Numbered from the stretch's first letter, positions 41,005 to 49,624 are shown. The stretch is 64,000 bases of DNA from Rhizobiales bacterium 2SD (GCA_005502805.1 SCMY01000004.1:248001-312000), one strand, 5' to 3'. Made by a program: numbers and translations. The notes: generated by a model from the letters alone, not told the origin.

Positions 41005-41177
41005 GACCTTGCGATTCTTGTCCTCTGCAAGCGCCGCAGCGTCAATTCACAGCTTTGCCAGCGGAGCGATCGGCTCCTCCTGCAACAAGATCGTGATCCT
41101 GACATGGCAGGAGGCGAAAAGCCTTGTCGCGCCCGCAAGGCAGGGCGACAGATATCGCGCAACCGCAAGAGGTCGTC

Positions 41178-41459
41178 ATGTCGAAGCTGCTTCTCCCTGC
41201 CGTCGCCCTCGGCATTGCCCTGCCGCTCTTCGCGACCGCTACTCCCGCAGCCGCGCAGAGCTGCGAGGATCTCTGGTACCAGCGCAACGAGATCTACAAG
41301 GCGCAGGGTTACTGCTTCCGCACCCAGCGCGGCATCAGCGCCTTCGGCAATGCCGGCTGCCAGTACGACAACCTCGAGGATGTGCCGCTCTCGGCGACCC
41401 AGCACCGCGTCATCGCCGGCATCCAGCGCGCCGAGCGCACCCGTGGCTGCCCGCGTTGA
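41178..41459 (+). CDS. YARHG domain-containing exported small protein
   Basis: 93 aa from ATG 41178. A signal peptide with cleavage after AAA-Q near residue 27 precedes SCEDLWYQRNEIYKAQGYCF, a recognisable YARHG domain, with three or four Cys likely to pair outside the cytoplasm. YARHG domains are thought to bind peptidoglycan or other envelope components; no reaction is known. GAGGTCG lies before the ATG. Confidence 0.85.
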   Translation: MSKLLLPAVALGIALPLFATATPAAAQSCEDLWYQRNEIYKAQGYCFRTQRGISAFGNAGCQYDNLEDVPLSATQHRVIAGIQRAERTRGCPR

Positions 41460-41476
41460 GCGACGACTGTCATTCA

Positions 41477-41508
41477 CCGTCATTCCGGCCACCGCGCCGG
41501 AATGACGG
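41477..41508. repeat. Perfect 12-bp inverted repeat (possible terminator or short repeat derivative)
   Basis: CCGTCATTCCGG and its exact complement CCGGAATGACGG are separated by 8 bp, between convergent genes. It probably ends both transcripts. Its CGTCATTC end equals the end of the 108-bp repeat family, so it may be a shrunken relative. Confidence 0.65.
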
Positions 41509-41523
41509 ACTATTTCAGGGTGG

Positions 41524-42237
41524 CTAGCTCGCCGCCTGGAAGCTCACCTCGCCTTCGTTCAGAAAGCAGCTCTTGCTGAACAGCGAGAGATCGAGCGGGT
41601 TCGGCAGGCGGACATCGCTCAGATCCGGACAGGGCTTCGCCGCCGGATCATAGGACCGGTCGATCTGCGAGATGAAGGCCAGGATCACGCCCTTGTCCTG
41701 TGCAAAGGCCTTGAGCGCGCTGATCTGGACGCCGAGCTCGGGATTGCCGCGCCTCTGGTCGAGCAGCTGCAGATAGTCGACGATCGCCAGCGTGCCCCGC
41801 GGCGCCTCAGCCAGCGCCCGCATGATGTGATCGGCGCTGATCGCATCCGAATCATCGAAGGAGAACAGCGCCTCGAACCGTGCGGGATCGACGCCGAGCG
41901 CCCGGAAGCGCCCGAGCACATCCCTGGCCGTGTATTCAAGCGTGAAGAACACTGCGCGGCGGCCGGCTTTCATCGCCTCGACGGCCAGCCGGAGGCTGAG
42001 CAGCGTCTTGCCATGCCCGGGCCGCGCGCCGATCAGCAGCAGGTCGCCTGGCTCAAGGCGGGCCAGAAGCCCCTCGGCCGACAGGGTCTCGGCCGACTTG
42101 GCCGCAAGCAGGCTCCAGGCGCCGAAACCTTCGCCGACAGCGACGCGGTCGAGTGCGAGATGGAGCGGAATGGCATCCTTGCGCGCCAACTCCCTGGCCT
42201 TGCGCTTCAGGCGATAGACGGGTGCGGAAAGCTTCAT
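41524..42237 (-). CDS. DnaB-like helicase C-terminal domain (RecA-fold) ATPase
   Basis: 237 aa. Walker A is GARPGHGKT (70-78), Walker B IVDYLQLL (152-159), and a DnaB-like motif IV FISQIDRSYD (188-197) follows. The protein consists almost only of the RecA-like domain of replicative helicases; the DnaG-binding N-domain of DnaB is missing and replaced by about 60 helical residues. It may be a loader, repair or phage-derived helicase-like ATPase. Nothing nearby is phage-like. Role unknown. Confidence 0.85.
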   Translation of the reverse strand: MKLSAPVYRLKRKARELARKDAIPLHLALDRVAVGEGFGAWSLLAAKSAETLSAEGLLARLEPGDLLLIGARPGHGKTLLSLRLAVEAMKAGRRAVFFTLEYTARDVLGRFRALGVDPARFEALFSFDDSDAISADHIMRALAEAPRGTLAIVDYLQLLDQRRGNPELGVQISALKAFAQDKGVILAFISQIDRSYDPAAKPCPDLSDVRLPNPLDLSLFSKSCFLNEGEVSFQAAS

Positions 42238-42396
42238 CGATGAACCTCCTGATGCGAGCTAGATCCGCAACCCCTCCTTATGCGCAACGCTCGAACAGTC
42301 GGTTCGACGATGGGGATACCCTGCACGGCGGCGTGCTTCCCGGCTGGAGGGAGGAGGCGTGGGTGGCGCCTGGAATCAGATCATAGCCGATCCCGT

Positions 42397-43311
42397 TCAG
42401 GCCGTCGCCTGGCGCCTGCTCCAATCGAAGCCGCGCAGATGGTCGACGAGGGCGCGCAGCTTCGGCGCCATGGCGCGTCGGCTGGGATAATAGAGATAGA
42501 AGCCTGCGAAATACGGACTGTACTCCTCCAGCAGCGACAGCAACTCGCCACGCGCGATCGCGGGCCGGAAACTCTCCTCCATGCCGAAGGTGATGCCGGC
42601 GCCGGCGACCGCGAGCTTGATCATCAGCGCCATGTCGCTGGTGGTGATCTCCGGCGCGACAGCGACGCTGAACTCCCTGCCGTCTTCCGCGAACTCCCAG
42701 CGATAGGGCGGCAGCTTCGGCCCCGGCCGCCAGCCTATGCAGCGATGCACAGCCAGCTCGCGCGGATGAGCCGGCACACCGAAACGCTCGCGATAGCTCG
42801 GCGCGCAGACAGCGAGCTGGCGTTCCTCGCCGCCGATCGAGACGGCGATCATGTCCTGCTCGATGACCTCGCCCAGCCGGACGCCGGCATCGTAGCCGGC
42901 AGCGACGATATCGAACTCCTCGTCGGTGACGGTGATGTCGAGCTCGATCTCGAGGTTGGCTGCGGCGAAGCTCGCCAGGAACGGTCCCGACAGGAAACGC
43001 TCGGCGATCGACGACACCGCAAGGCGCAGGCGCCCGCGCGGGCCGGCGCGCAGATCGCGCGTCGCCTCGACAGCCGCGTGGACCTCGGACAGCGCGGGTG
43101 AGAGGTCAGCAAGGAGGCGTTCGCCCGCTTCGGTCAGGCTGACGCTGCGCGTCGTGCGCTGCACCAGCGCGATGCCAAGCCGCTCCTCCAGCTTCCGGAT
43201 TGTCTGGCTGACCGCCGAGCGTGTGACACCGACACGGTCGGCCGCGCCACGAAAGCTCTTCTCCTCGGCGACGAGCGCGAACACGGCGAGCGCGTTGAGG
43301 TCCATCTCCAT
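42397..43311 (-). CDS. LysR family transcriptional regulator
   Basis: 304 aa. The helix-turn-helix reads MDLNALAVFALVAEEKSFRG plus AADRVGVTRSAVSQTIRKLE. The effector domain contains GRLRLAVSSIAERFLSGPFL and looks like the subgroup that controls short-chain dehydrogenases. The start could also be the ATG two codons downstream. It is divergent from an SDR gene across 119 bp that contains a perfect 18-bp palindrome. Confidence 0.93.
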   Translation of the reverse strand: MEMDLNALAVFALVAEEKSFRGAADRVGVTRSAVSQTIRKLEERLGIALVQRTTRSVSLTEAGERLLADLSPALSEVHAAVEATRDLRAGPRGRLRLAVSSIAERFLSGPFLASFAAANLEIELDITVTDEEFDIVAAGYDAGVRLGEVIEQDMIAVSIGGEERQLAVCAPSYRERFGVPAHPRELAVHRCIGWRPGPKLPPYRWEFAEDGREFSVAVAPEITTSDMALMIKLAVAGAGITFGMEESFRPAIARGELLSLLEEYSPYFAGFYLYYPSRRAMAPKLRALVDHLRGFDWSRRQATA

Positions 43312-43386
43312 TGGTTAGAAAATCTCTCCACGCTGGGAAGGAATGAGCAGCTTATCGCGACAATGGCCTGCTCCTAGCTTTCGGGC

Positions 43387-43404
43387 AACCGCATCAATGC
43401 GGTT
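43387..43404. promoter_or_regulatory. Perfect 18-bp palindrome between LysR and SDR genes
   Basis: AACCGCATCAATGCGGTT has 8-bp perfect arms around CA and lies 26 bp before the SDR start codon. By position it is a candidate operator, or it may form a small leader hairpin. Confidence 0.5.
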
Positions 43405-43430
43405 CGACGAAACAACCAGACGGAGCAGAA

Positions 43431-44156
43431 ATGGCTCAGGACAAGGTCGTCCTCATCACCGGCGCCTCCAGCGGGATCGGCGTCGGCATTGCCCGCGAAC
43501 TCGCGGCCGCCGGAACGAAACTCATGCTCGGCGCGCGCCGCACCGATCGCCTCGATGCACTCGCTGAAGAGCTCAACGCGAAAGGCGGCAACGTCCGAAC
43601 CCGCCGGCTCGATGTCACCGATCGCGCCGATGTCGCCGCCTTCGCCGAAGCGGGGCGCGAGGCCTTCGGCCGCATCGACGTGATCGTCAACAATGCCGGC
43701 GTGATGCCGCTCTCGCCGATGGCCTCGCTGAAGGTCGACGAGTGGGACCAGATGATCGACGTCAACATCAAGGGCGTGCTCTACGGCATCGCCGCGGTGC
43801 TGCCGCAGATGCTGGCGCGCGGCTCCGGCCAGATCGTCAACATCGCCTCGATCGGCGCGCTCGCGGTGTCGCCGACCGCGGCCGTCTACTGCGCCACGAA
43901 ATACGCGGTGCGCGCCATCTCCGACGGCCTGCGCCAGGAACACGCCAACCTGCGCGTCACCTGCATCCATCCCGGCGTCGTCGAGAGCGAGCTTGCGAGC
44001 ACGATCACCGATCCCGCTGCGGCCGAGTTGATGAAGAGCTACCGCGCCATCGCGCTGCAGCCCGATGCGATCGGCCGCGCCGTGCGCTTCGCGATCGAGC
44101 AGCCGGACGATGTCGACGTCAACGAGATCGTCGTCCGCCCCACCGCTACCCGCTGA
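43431..44156 (+). CDS. SDR family oxidoreductase
   Basis: 241 aa classical short-chain dehydrogenase. The cofactor motif is GASSGIG (11-17), and NNAG (87-90), Ser140, Tyr153 and Lys157 (YCATK) make up the rest of the active site. The Arg pair after strand two (GARRTDRLDAL) suggests NADP. It resembles broad-specificity aldehyde/ketone reductases of the YdfG-like type. The Atu4866-family gene follows 10 bp downstream, and the divergent LysR gene is its likely regulator. Confidence 0.93.
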   Translation: MAQDKVVLITGASSGIGVGIARELAAAGTKLMLGARRTDRLDALAEELNAKGGNVRTRRLDVTDRADVAAFAEAGREAFGRIDVIVNNAGVMPLSPMASLKVDEWDQMIDVNIKGVLYGIAAVLPQMLARGSGQIVNIASIGALAVSPTAAVYCATKYAVRAISDGLRQEHANLRVTCIHPGVVESELASTITDPAAAELMKSYRAIALQPDAIGRAVRFAIEQPDDVDVNEIVVRPTATR

Positions 44157-44166
44157 GGAGGACACG

Positions 44167-44541
44167 ATGAACGGCTTTCTCACCCCGAACCGCCGGCTGA
44201 CGGCGGCTGCCAGCCTCTGTCTCGCAGCCGCCTCTCTTGCCGCAGGCCCTGAAGGATCCATCCGCATGACGATCGCCCCAGCAGCTGCTGCCGAGAGCCC
44301 GCAGAACCACCCTTATGTCGGCATGTGGATCACAGCCGACGGCCATGTCCGTCACGAGCTGCTGCCGAATGGCCGCTATGACGAGGCCCGCGGCAGTCGC
44401 GAGAGCGCCTATCGCGGCCGTTATAAGCTCACCGGCCACTACATCGAGTACTGGGACGACACCGGCTTCACCGCCGACGGCACCTTCGTCGACGCGGATA
44501 CGCTGCACCATGGCGGCATGATCCTGCGCCGTCGCCCCTGA
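44167..44541 (+). CDS. Atu4866 domain-containing exported protein
   Basis: 124 aa from ATG 44167. A signal-like hydrophobic stretch runs to about residue 42 (AAAAE), though a second Met at residue 35 leaves the start less certain. The domain YVGMWITADGHVRHELLPNG followed by RYDEARGSRESAYRGRY and DDTGFTADGTF is the Atu4866 family. No function is known. Linkage to a LysR-SDR pair is common in rhizobia as far as I recall. Confidence 0.88.
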   Translation: MNGFLTPNRRLTAAASLCLAAASLAAGPEGSIRMTIAPAAAAESPQNHPYVGMWITADGHVRHELLPNGRYDEARGSRESAYRGRYKLTGHYIEYWDDTGFTADGTFVDADTLHHGGMILRRRP

Positions 44542-44686
44542 CGCGAGCTATCGGAACCGCCTTGCATTTGCTGTGGATGCGGCAACCGGCAGCACCTGCG
44601 CGCCCGCGCCCGCGTGCTAGACCACCCCGCTCGCTCGTCCCGCTCCGGGGCGGGCGGCGGAGACCGAAGGCGACACGCTGGCAGGC

Positions 44687-46192
44687 ATGAAGACGGGCAT
44701 CGATATGGGGGCGACGCGCAGCGGCGAGCCCGCCGAGCTCGACCTCGCCGAACTGCTGGCGACGCGGCTCCTGGTCCAGGGCAATTCCGGCTCGGGCAAG
44801 TCACATCTGCTGCGCCGGCTGCTCGAACAGAGCGCGCCGCTCGTCCAGCAGGCCATCATCGATCCCGAAGGCGACTTCGTCTCGCTTTCCGATCAGTTCG
44901 GCCATGTCGTGGTCGATGGCACGGCGAGCCCGGTCGAACTGCAGAAGATCGCCCTGCGCGTGCGCCAGCACCGAGTCTCCGTCGTCCTCAATCTCGAAGA
45001 GCTCGACGCCGACGAGCAGCTGCGCGCCACCGCCGCCTTCCTCGGCGGGCTCTTCGATATCGACCGCGCCCACTGGTATCCGATGCTGGTCGTGGTCGAC
45101 GAAGCCCAGCTCTTCGCGCCGGTGATGGCGGGCGAGGCCTCAGACGAGGCCCGGCGCCTCTCGCTCGGCGCCATGACCAATCTGATGTGTCGCGGCCGCA
45201 AGCGCGGACTCGCCGGGGTGATCGCGACGCAGCGCCTCGCCAAGCTCGCCAAGAACGTCGCGGCCGAGGCCTCCAACTTCCTGATGGGCCGCACCTTCCT
45301 CGACATCGACATGCAGCGCGCCGCCGACCTGCTCGGCATGGACCGTCGCCAGGCCGAGATGTTCCGCGATCTCGAACGCGGCCAGTTCGTCGCGCTCGGC
45401 CCGGCCCTGTCGAAGAAGCCGCTGCCGGTCCGGATCGGCCCCGTCGCCTCGGTCGATCGCGGTGGCGCGCCGAGTCTGATGCCTCTGCCCGAGCAGGCGC
45501 CCGAGGATGCCAGCAAGCTGATCTTCACAGCCGGCGAGGACGAGGTCGCCCCTGCCCCTTGGCCGAAGCAGCCGCGGCCGCGGCCGGTGGTGGCGCCCGA
45601 GATCATCCGCCGCATCGAAACGCACCAGCCGATGCCGCCGCCCGAGCCCGAGATCGAGATGGATCCGGCCGAGCGCGCCGCGGCGCTGGTCGAGATCCTG
45701 AACGAGCTGCTCGACGATCCCGAGGCGCGCGACCGGCCCGTCGCCGTGCTCTACCAGGACTTCACCGTGCGCTGCCGGATGCGCCGCGTCAGCGGGCCGG
45801 AGACGAGCCTGGACGCCTTCCGCAAACGCCTCGCCGTCGCCCGTGCTGGGGCGAGCGAGGAGGTGCTGTCCTCCGATGCCTGGGAAAAGGCACTGACGGC
45901 GGCTGAAACCCTGCCGGAAGACCTGCACGGGCTCTTCCTGTTCATCGCCCGCAGCGCCATCGAAGGCGCACCCTGCCCCTCAGACGCCGAGCTGGCCGAG
46001 GCCTATGGTAGCCATTCGCCGAGCCGGGCGCGCCGCCTGATCGGCTATATCGAGGAGCGCGGCCTCCTCGTCTGCCATGTCGACTTCCGCGGCCAGCGCA
46101 CGCTGGCCCTGCCGACGCTCGGCGTCGAAACCGCGCCGGGCCTCGCCTCGCCGCTAATCAAGGGTCTGCCGCCGCGCCGGGCGCGGGGCTAG
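44687..46192 (+). CDS. HerA-like ATP-binding protein (DUF87 type)
   Basis: 501 aa. Walker A GNSGSGKS (32-39) and Walker B LVVVDEAQ (134-141, Asp138-Glu139) lie in a HerA/FtsK-like RecA fold. Later helical segments and a Pro-rich linker (about 290-330) lead to a C-terminal region with a winged-helix look (SPSRARRLIGYIEERGLLVC). HerA ATPases translocate DNA, often with the NurA nuclease; no nurA gene is adjacent here. A HAD phosphatase gene follows 2 bp downstream and is probably co-transcribed. Function unknown. Confidence 0.88.
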   Translation: MKTGIDMGATRSGEPAELDLAELLATRLLVQGNSGSGKSHLLRRLLEQSAPLVQQAIIDPEGDFVSLSDQFGHVVVDGTASPVELQKIALRVRQHRVSVVLNLEELDADEQLRATAAFLGGLFDIDRAHWYPMLVVVDEAQLFAPVMAGEASDEARRLSLGAMTNLMCRGRKRGLAGVIATQRLAKLAKNVAAEASNFLMGRTFLDIDMQRAADLLGMDRRQAEMFRDLERGQFVALGPALSKKPLPVRIGPVASVDRGGAPSLMPLPEQAPEDASKLIFTAGEDEVAPAPWPKQPRPRPVVAPEIIRRIETHQPMPPPEPEIEMDPAERAAALVEILNELLDDPEARDRPVAVLYQDFTVRCRMRRVSGPETSLDAFRKRLAVARAGASEEVLSSDAWEKALTAAETLPEDLHGLFLFIARSAIEGAPCPSDAELAEAYGSHSPSRARRLIGYIEERGLLVCHVDFRGQRTLALPTLGVETAPGLASPLIKGLPPRRARG

Positions 46193-46194
46193 CT

Positions 46195-46803
46195 GTGATC
46201 CGCGCCGTCCTCGTCGATGTCGACGGTGTGCTGGTCACCGGGCGGCCAACGGATGGGCTGCACTGGAGCCATGATCTCGAGCGCGATCTCGGCATCGCAG
46301 CTGAGCTGCTTCAGCGGCGATTCTTTGCCCCGCACTGGACCGATATCGTCACGGGGCGCGTCGGCCTGCGCGAGACACTGGCGCCGGTCCTGGCCGAGAT
46401 CGCTCCCGCAGTGAGCATCGAGGCTCTTCTGGATTACTGGTTTGCCCACGACGCGCGGCTGGAAGAGCCCCTGCTCCAGGATATCGCGGCGCTCCGCCGC
46501 GACGGCCTGATCGTCGCATTGGCGAGCAATCAGGAGCACCTGCGCGCCCGCCATCTTTCGGAACGGCTGGGTCTCGCAGGCCATGTCGACCACTTCTATT
46601 ATTCGGCAGCGATCGGCGCCCGAAAGCCGGATTCCGCCTTTTATCGTCACGTCGAGCAGGTTCTGGGCGAGCCACCCGAAGCGCTGCTGCTGATCGACGA
46701 CACCATCGAGAACGTCAGTGCCGCCCAGCGAGCCGGCTGGCGGGCCGTCCAGTGGACGGCCTCTCGGCGCCTCGGCGACATTGTTGCCGAGGCTGGCGAG
46801 TGA
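46195..46803 (+). CDS. HAD-IA family hydrolase
   Basis: 202 aa from GTG 46195, 2 bp after the HerA-like gene. Motif I is VDVDGVLV with nucleophile Asp8 and Asp10; motif II is LASNQEH; motif III uses the Lys in GARKPDSAFY; motif IV is LLIDDT. A four-helix cap sits between motifs I and II. The family includes phosphatases, dehalogenases and phosphoglucomutases; the substrate is not evident. Its end faces the convergent UPF0114 gene, 3 bp away. Confidence 0.92.
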   Translation: MIRAVLVDVDGVLVTGRPTDGLHWSHDLERDLGIAAELLQRRFFAPHWTDIVTGRVGLRETLAPVLAEIAPAVSIEALLDYWFAHDARLEEPLLQDIAALRRDGLIVALASNQEHLRARHLSERLGLAGHVDHFYYSAAIGARKPDSAFYRHVEQVLGEPPEALLLIDDTIENVSAAQRAGWRAVQWTASRRLGDIVAEAGE

Positions 46804-46806
46804 TGC

Positions 46807-47376
46807 TCAATGCCCCTTGCTCGTGCCGCTGAGCGTCATCCGGTCGACCCAGGCGATGCCCAGCGCCGAGAAGATGAAGATGGTGTGGATCAGCGTCTGC
46901 AGCAGCACGCCCGTGGTGGTGTAGTTCGTCGCCGTCGGCCCACCGATATTGCCGGCCTCGATGAAAGTCCGCAGCAGGTGGATCGAAGAGATGCCGATGA
47001 TCGCCATGGCGAGCTTGATCTTGAGGATCGAGGCGTTGACATGGCTCAGCCATTCCGGCTGGTCCGGATGTCCCTGCAGGCGCAGGCGCGAGACGAAGGT
47101 CTCGTAGCCGCCGACGATCACCATGATCAGCAGGTTGGAGATCATCACCACGTCGATCAGCCCCAGCACGACCAGCATGATCTGCTGCTCGCTGAAATTG
47201 AAAGCGTGGGTGACGAGGTGCCAGAGCTCTTTCAGGAACAGGAAGACGTAGACGCACTGCGCCACGATCAGCCCGAGATAGAGCGGCACCTGCAGCCAGC
47301 GCGAGGCGAAGATCACCAGCGGGAGCGGCTTCAGGCCTTGGGTGGGCAGGTCTGCGGGGTCGGCTGGCTGCGACAT
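46807..47376 (-). CDS. UPF0114 (TIGR00645, YqhA-like) membrane protein
   Basis: 189 aa from ATG 47376. Three to four hydrophobic helices are visible: VPLYLGLIVAQCVYVFLFL, ILMVVLGLIDVVMISNLLIM-type (IMLVVLGLIDVVMISNLLIM), IKLAMAIIGISSIHLLR and IHTIFIFSALGIAWVDR. The pattern and the GGYETFVSRL loop fit the YqhA/UPF0114 family of inner-membrane proteins of unknown function. Confidence 0.9.
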   Translation of the reverse strand: MSQPADPADLPTQGLKPLPLVIFASRWLQVPLYLGLIVAQCVYVFLFLKELWHLVTHAFNFSEQQIMLVVLGLIDVVMISNLLIMVIVGGYETFVSRLRLQGHPDQPEWLSHVNASILKIKLAMAIIGISSIHLLRTFIEAGNIGGPTATNYTTTGVLLQTLIHTIFIFSALGIAWVDRMTLSGTSKGH

Positions 47377-47587
47377 GGGGCTCCCAGATGGACGGTGCGC
47401 TGCGGAAACGTTCGCCAGATGGGGCTTCACGGGACGTCGCGCAAGCCGAAAAATGCAGAAAGATGCCGGAAGTCGTTGAAATTTCGCCGCGTTTTGCGTT
47501 TACTTCTGCAGGTAAGGTGACGTTGCCCGGGCAGCCGATGCGTTCGCCCGGAAAATCCTCCCCGCCAGGAGGGACAAGGAGTTCGAG

Positions 47588-48040
47588 ATGATCAGGACGA
47601 TGTTGATCACTGCCGCCCTCGCAGGTGGCTTTGCCTTGGCCACGCCGGTTGTCGCTGCTCCGCTCGCGCCGGCCGCTGCCGCCGTGGCGACGGCCGGCTC
47701 GCCGAACCTGGTCGAGCAGGTCCAGTACCGTCGGTATTACGGGGGCCCACGCTACGGCTATCGTGGCGGCTATTATGGTCGCGGCTATCGCTATAATCGC
47801 GGCGCGGCCGTTGGCGCCGGCATCGCCGCCGGCGCGCTCGGGGCTCTCGCCGCCGGCGCCCTGCTCGCGCCCGGCCCGGTCTATGCTGCGCCGCCGCCGC
47901 CCGTCTATGTCGCGCCCGCGCCGGTCTATGCCGAGCCGGACGCCGATGCGATCGCCTATTGCTCGCGCCGCTTCCGCAGCTACGACCCGTCGACCGGCAC
48001 CTATATCGCCTCCGGCGGCGTGGTTCGCGCCTGCCCGTAA
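47588..48040 (+). CDS. BA14K family exported protein
   Basis: 150 aa. A signal peptide ends near VVA/APL (residue 23). A Gly/Tyr/Arg-rich stretch (about 47-75) and a Gly/Ala-rich helix (76-95, GAGIAAGALGALAAGALLAP) precede a Pro-rich linker and a C-terminal BA14K motif, AIAYCSRRFRSYDPSTGTYI. The Brucella homologue is a lectin-like immunoreactive membrane protein. GGACAAGGAG lies before the ATG, and a strong terminator follows. Confidence 0.9.
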   Translation: MIRTMLITAALAGGFALATPVVAAPLAPAAAAVATAGSPNLVEQVQYRRYYGGPRYGYRGGYYGRGYRYNRGAAVGAGIAAGALGALAAGALLAPGPVYAAPPPPVYVAPAPVYAEPDADAIAYCSRRFRSYDPSTGTYIASGGVVRACP

Positions 48041-48069
48041 GGCGCCGTCACAAGCTGAGCTGCTCGAAC

Positions 48070-48097
48070 CTCCCGGCCCCGGCCGGGAGTTTTTTTT
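48070..48097 (+). terminator. Rho-independent terminator after BA14K
   Basis: CTCCCGG-CCCCGG-CCGGGAG forms a 7-9-bp GC stem followed directly by eight T. It lies 29 bp past the stop codon and is the clearest plus-strand terminator in the window. Confidence 0.92.
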
Positions 48098-48169
48098 CTG
48101 ACCGCTGCTGACTTGCATTGACGGCCTCGCCGGCTCTTAGTCTCCGCTCGTCTGAATCGGAGCCGGCCC

Positions 48170-48949
48170 GTGCGCATCGCCACCTGGAACGTCAATTCGA
48201 TCCGCCAGCGGCTGGCCCATGTCCTCGCCTTCCTGAAGGAAGCCGAGCCAGACGCGCTCTGCCTGCAGGAGCTGAAATGCGTCGACGCCGACTTCCCGCG
48301 CGCCGAGATCGAGGAAACCGGCTGGCAGGTGACGACTCATGGCCAGAAGGGCTTCAACGGCGTCGCCATCATCTCGCGCAGCAAGCTCGAGGATGTCCGC
48401 CGAGGCCTGCCGGGCGATGACGGTGACGAGCAGGCGCGCTACCTTGAGGGCGTGTTGCCACATGGCGACGGTGTCGTGCGCCTCGCCTCGATCTACCTGC
48501 CGAACGGCAACCCGCCGAATACCGAGAAATATCCCTACAAGCTCGCCTGGATGGAGCGGCTCGCAGTCCACGCCAAGGGCCTGCTCGCCCATGAGGAGCC
48601 GCTGGTGCTGGCCGGCGACTACAACGTCATTCCCGAACCGCGCGACGCCCGCGATCCGGCCGCCTGGACCGGCGACGCGCTGTTCCTGCCGCCGACCCGC
48701 ACCGCCTTCCGCAAGCTGCAGAGTCTCGGCTTCACCGAGGCGCTGCGCGCCACTACGGACGCGGCAGGGCTCTACACCTTCTGGGATTATCAGGCCGGCG
48801 CCTGGCAGCGGAACAACGGCATCCGCATCGATCATCTCCTGCTCTCGCCGCAGGCCGCCGACAGGCTCGGCGCGGTCTCGATCGCCAAGCATGTCCGCGG
48901 CTGGGACAAGGCCTCGGACCATGTCCCGGTGCTGATCGAGCTGAACTGA
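48170..48949 (+). CDS. xth: Exodeoxyribonuclease III
   Basis: 259 aa AP endonuclease/3'-exonuclease of the EEP fold. The start MRIATWNVNSIRQRLAHVL has the metal-site Asn, CLQELKCVD the metal-ligand Glu, and AGDYNVIPEPRDARDP and IRIDHLLLS the active-site Asp/Asn/His region; SDHVPV ends with the catalytic His. It cleaves DNA at abasic sites in base-excision repair. The length is typical. Confidence 0.97.
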   Translation: MRIATWNVNSIRQRLAHVLAFLKEAEPDALCLQELKCVDADFPRAEIEETGWQVTTHGQKGFNGVAIISRSKLEDVRRGLPGDDGDEQARYLEGVLPHGDGVVRLASIYLPNGNPPNTEKYPYKLAWMERLAVHAKGLLAHEEPLVLAGDYNVIPEPRDARDPAAWTGDALFLPPTRTAFRKLQSLGFTEALRATTDAAGLYTFWDYQAGAWQRNNGIRIDHLLLSPQAADRLGAVSIAKHVRGWDKASDHVPVLIELN

Positions 48950-48951
48950 GC

Positions 48952-49278
48952 ATGCTGAAGGTCATCGCCCAGGACTTCATCAAGCTCGACGCTGTCGAGC
49001 TGGTGAGGCCGCTCTATCGGGAGCTGGTCGAGAGGACGCGGGCCGAGCCGCTCTGCCTCGCCTATGATCTCTTCGTCGACCGGAAGGATCCCGGCCATTT
49101 TGTCTTCGTCGAACAATGGCCGGACCAGGCGGCACTTGATGCTCATTGCCGCTCCGAGCATTTCAGACGGCTGGTGCCCCTGATCAACCGGCACCAGCGG
49201 CAGGACTGCATCGTCACCTTGATGGATGCGTTCGAGGGCCAGTATCCCTGCCGGTCTATTCCGGCGAGCCGCGCCTGA
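48952..49278 (+). CDS. Putative quinol monooxygenase (ABM domain)
   Basis: 108 aa, 2 bp after xth, so probably co-transcribed. The segments MLKVIAQDFIKLDAVELVRP, CLAYDLFVDRKDPGHFVFVEQW and ALDAHCRSEHFRRLVPLI match the YgiN-like ABM family. Members oxidise menadiol or other quinols, often in stress responses. Its last 23 bp overlap the convergent gene at 49256. Confidence 0.88.
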   Translation: MLKVIAQDFIKLDAVELVRPLYRELVERTRAEPLCLAYDLFVDRKDPGHFVFVEQWPDQAALDAHCRSEHFRRLVPLINRHQRQDCIVTLMDAFEGQYPCRSIPASRA

Positions 49279-49624
49279 CGCCGTCCTTGATGAAGACGCG
49301 GAACGGCGTCGTGCCGCTGGCGCTGCCATCGGCCGAGCGCCAGCGGCCCTTGCTGCAGAGCACGCCGCCTTGCGTCTCGCTCGCCTCGAACTCGATCAGA
49401 TTGTGATAGGTCGTCCCGTTCGGCTCCACGGCCCGGAAGCGCGTCGTGCATGTGCCGCCGGTGACGACCGGATCGTAGTCGTGGATCATGATGCCGCCAC
49501 CGCCCGTGCTTGGGAACGGATTGGTCAGCGGAGGCCAGTCTTCAAAGCGCTCCTGCGCGCCGGCGCCATGGAAGGCAAGCGTTGCGCAAACGGCGACGAA
49601 GCTGACGATGGCAGCGTCACGCAT
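49256..49624 (-). CDS. Hypothetical exported protein
   Basis: 122 aa. A signal peptide (AGA/QER, cleavage near residue 23) leads to a small domain with two Cys (GTCTTRFRAV, GGVLCSKGRWR) that could pair. I do not recognise the family. The beta-rich, Gly-rich pattern with GGGGIMIHDYDPVVTGGTC suggests a small secreted beta-sandwich. It overlaps the convergent monooxygenase gene by 23 bp, and a Sel1-type gene lies upstream on the same strand. Confidence 0.7.
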   Translation of the reverse strand: MRDAAIVSFVAVCATLAFHGAGAQERFEDWPPLTNPFPSTGGGGIMIHDYDPVVTGGTCTTRFRAVEPNGTTYHNLIEFEASETQGGVLCSKGRWRSADGSASGTTPFRVFIKDGVRRGSPE

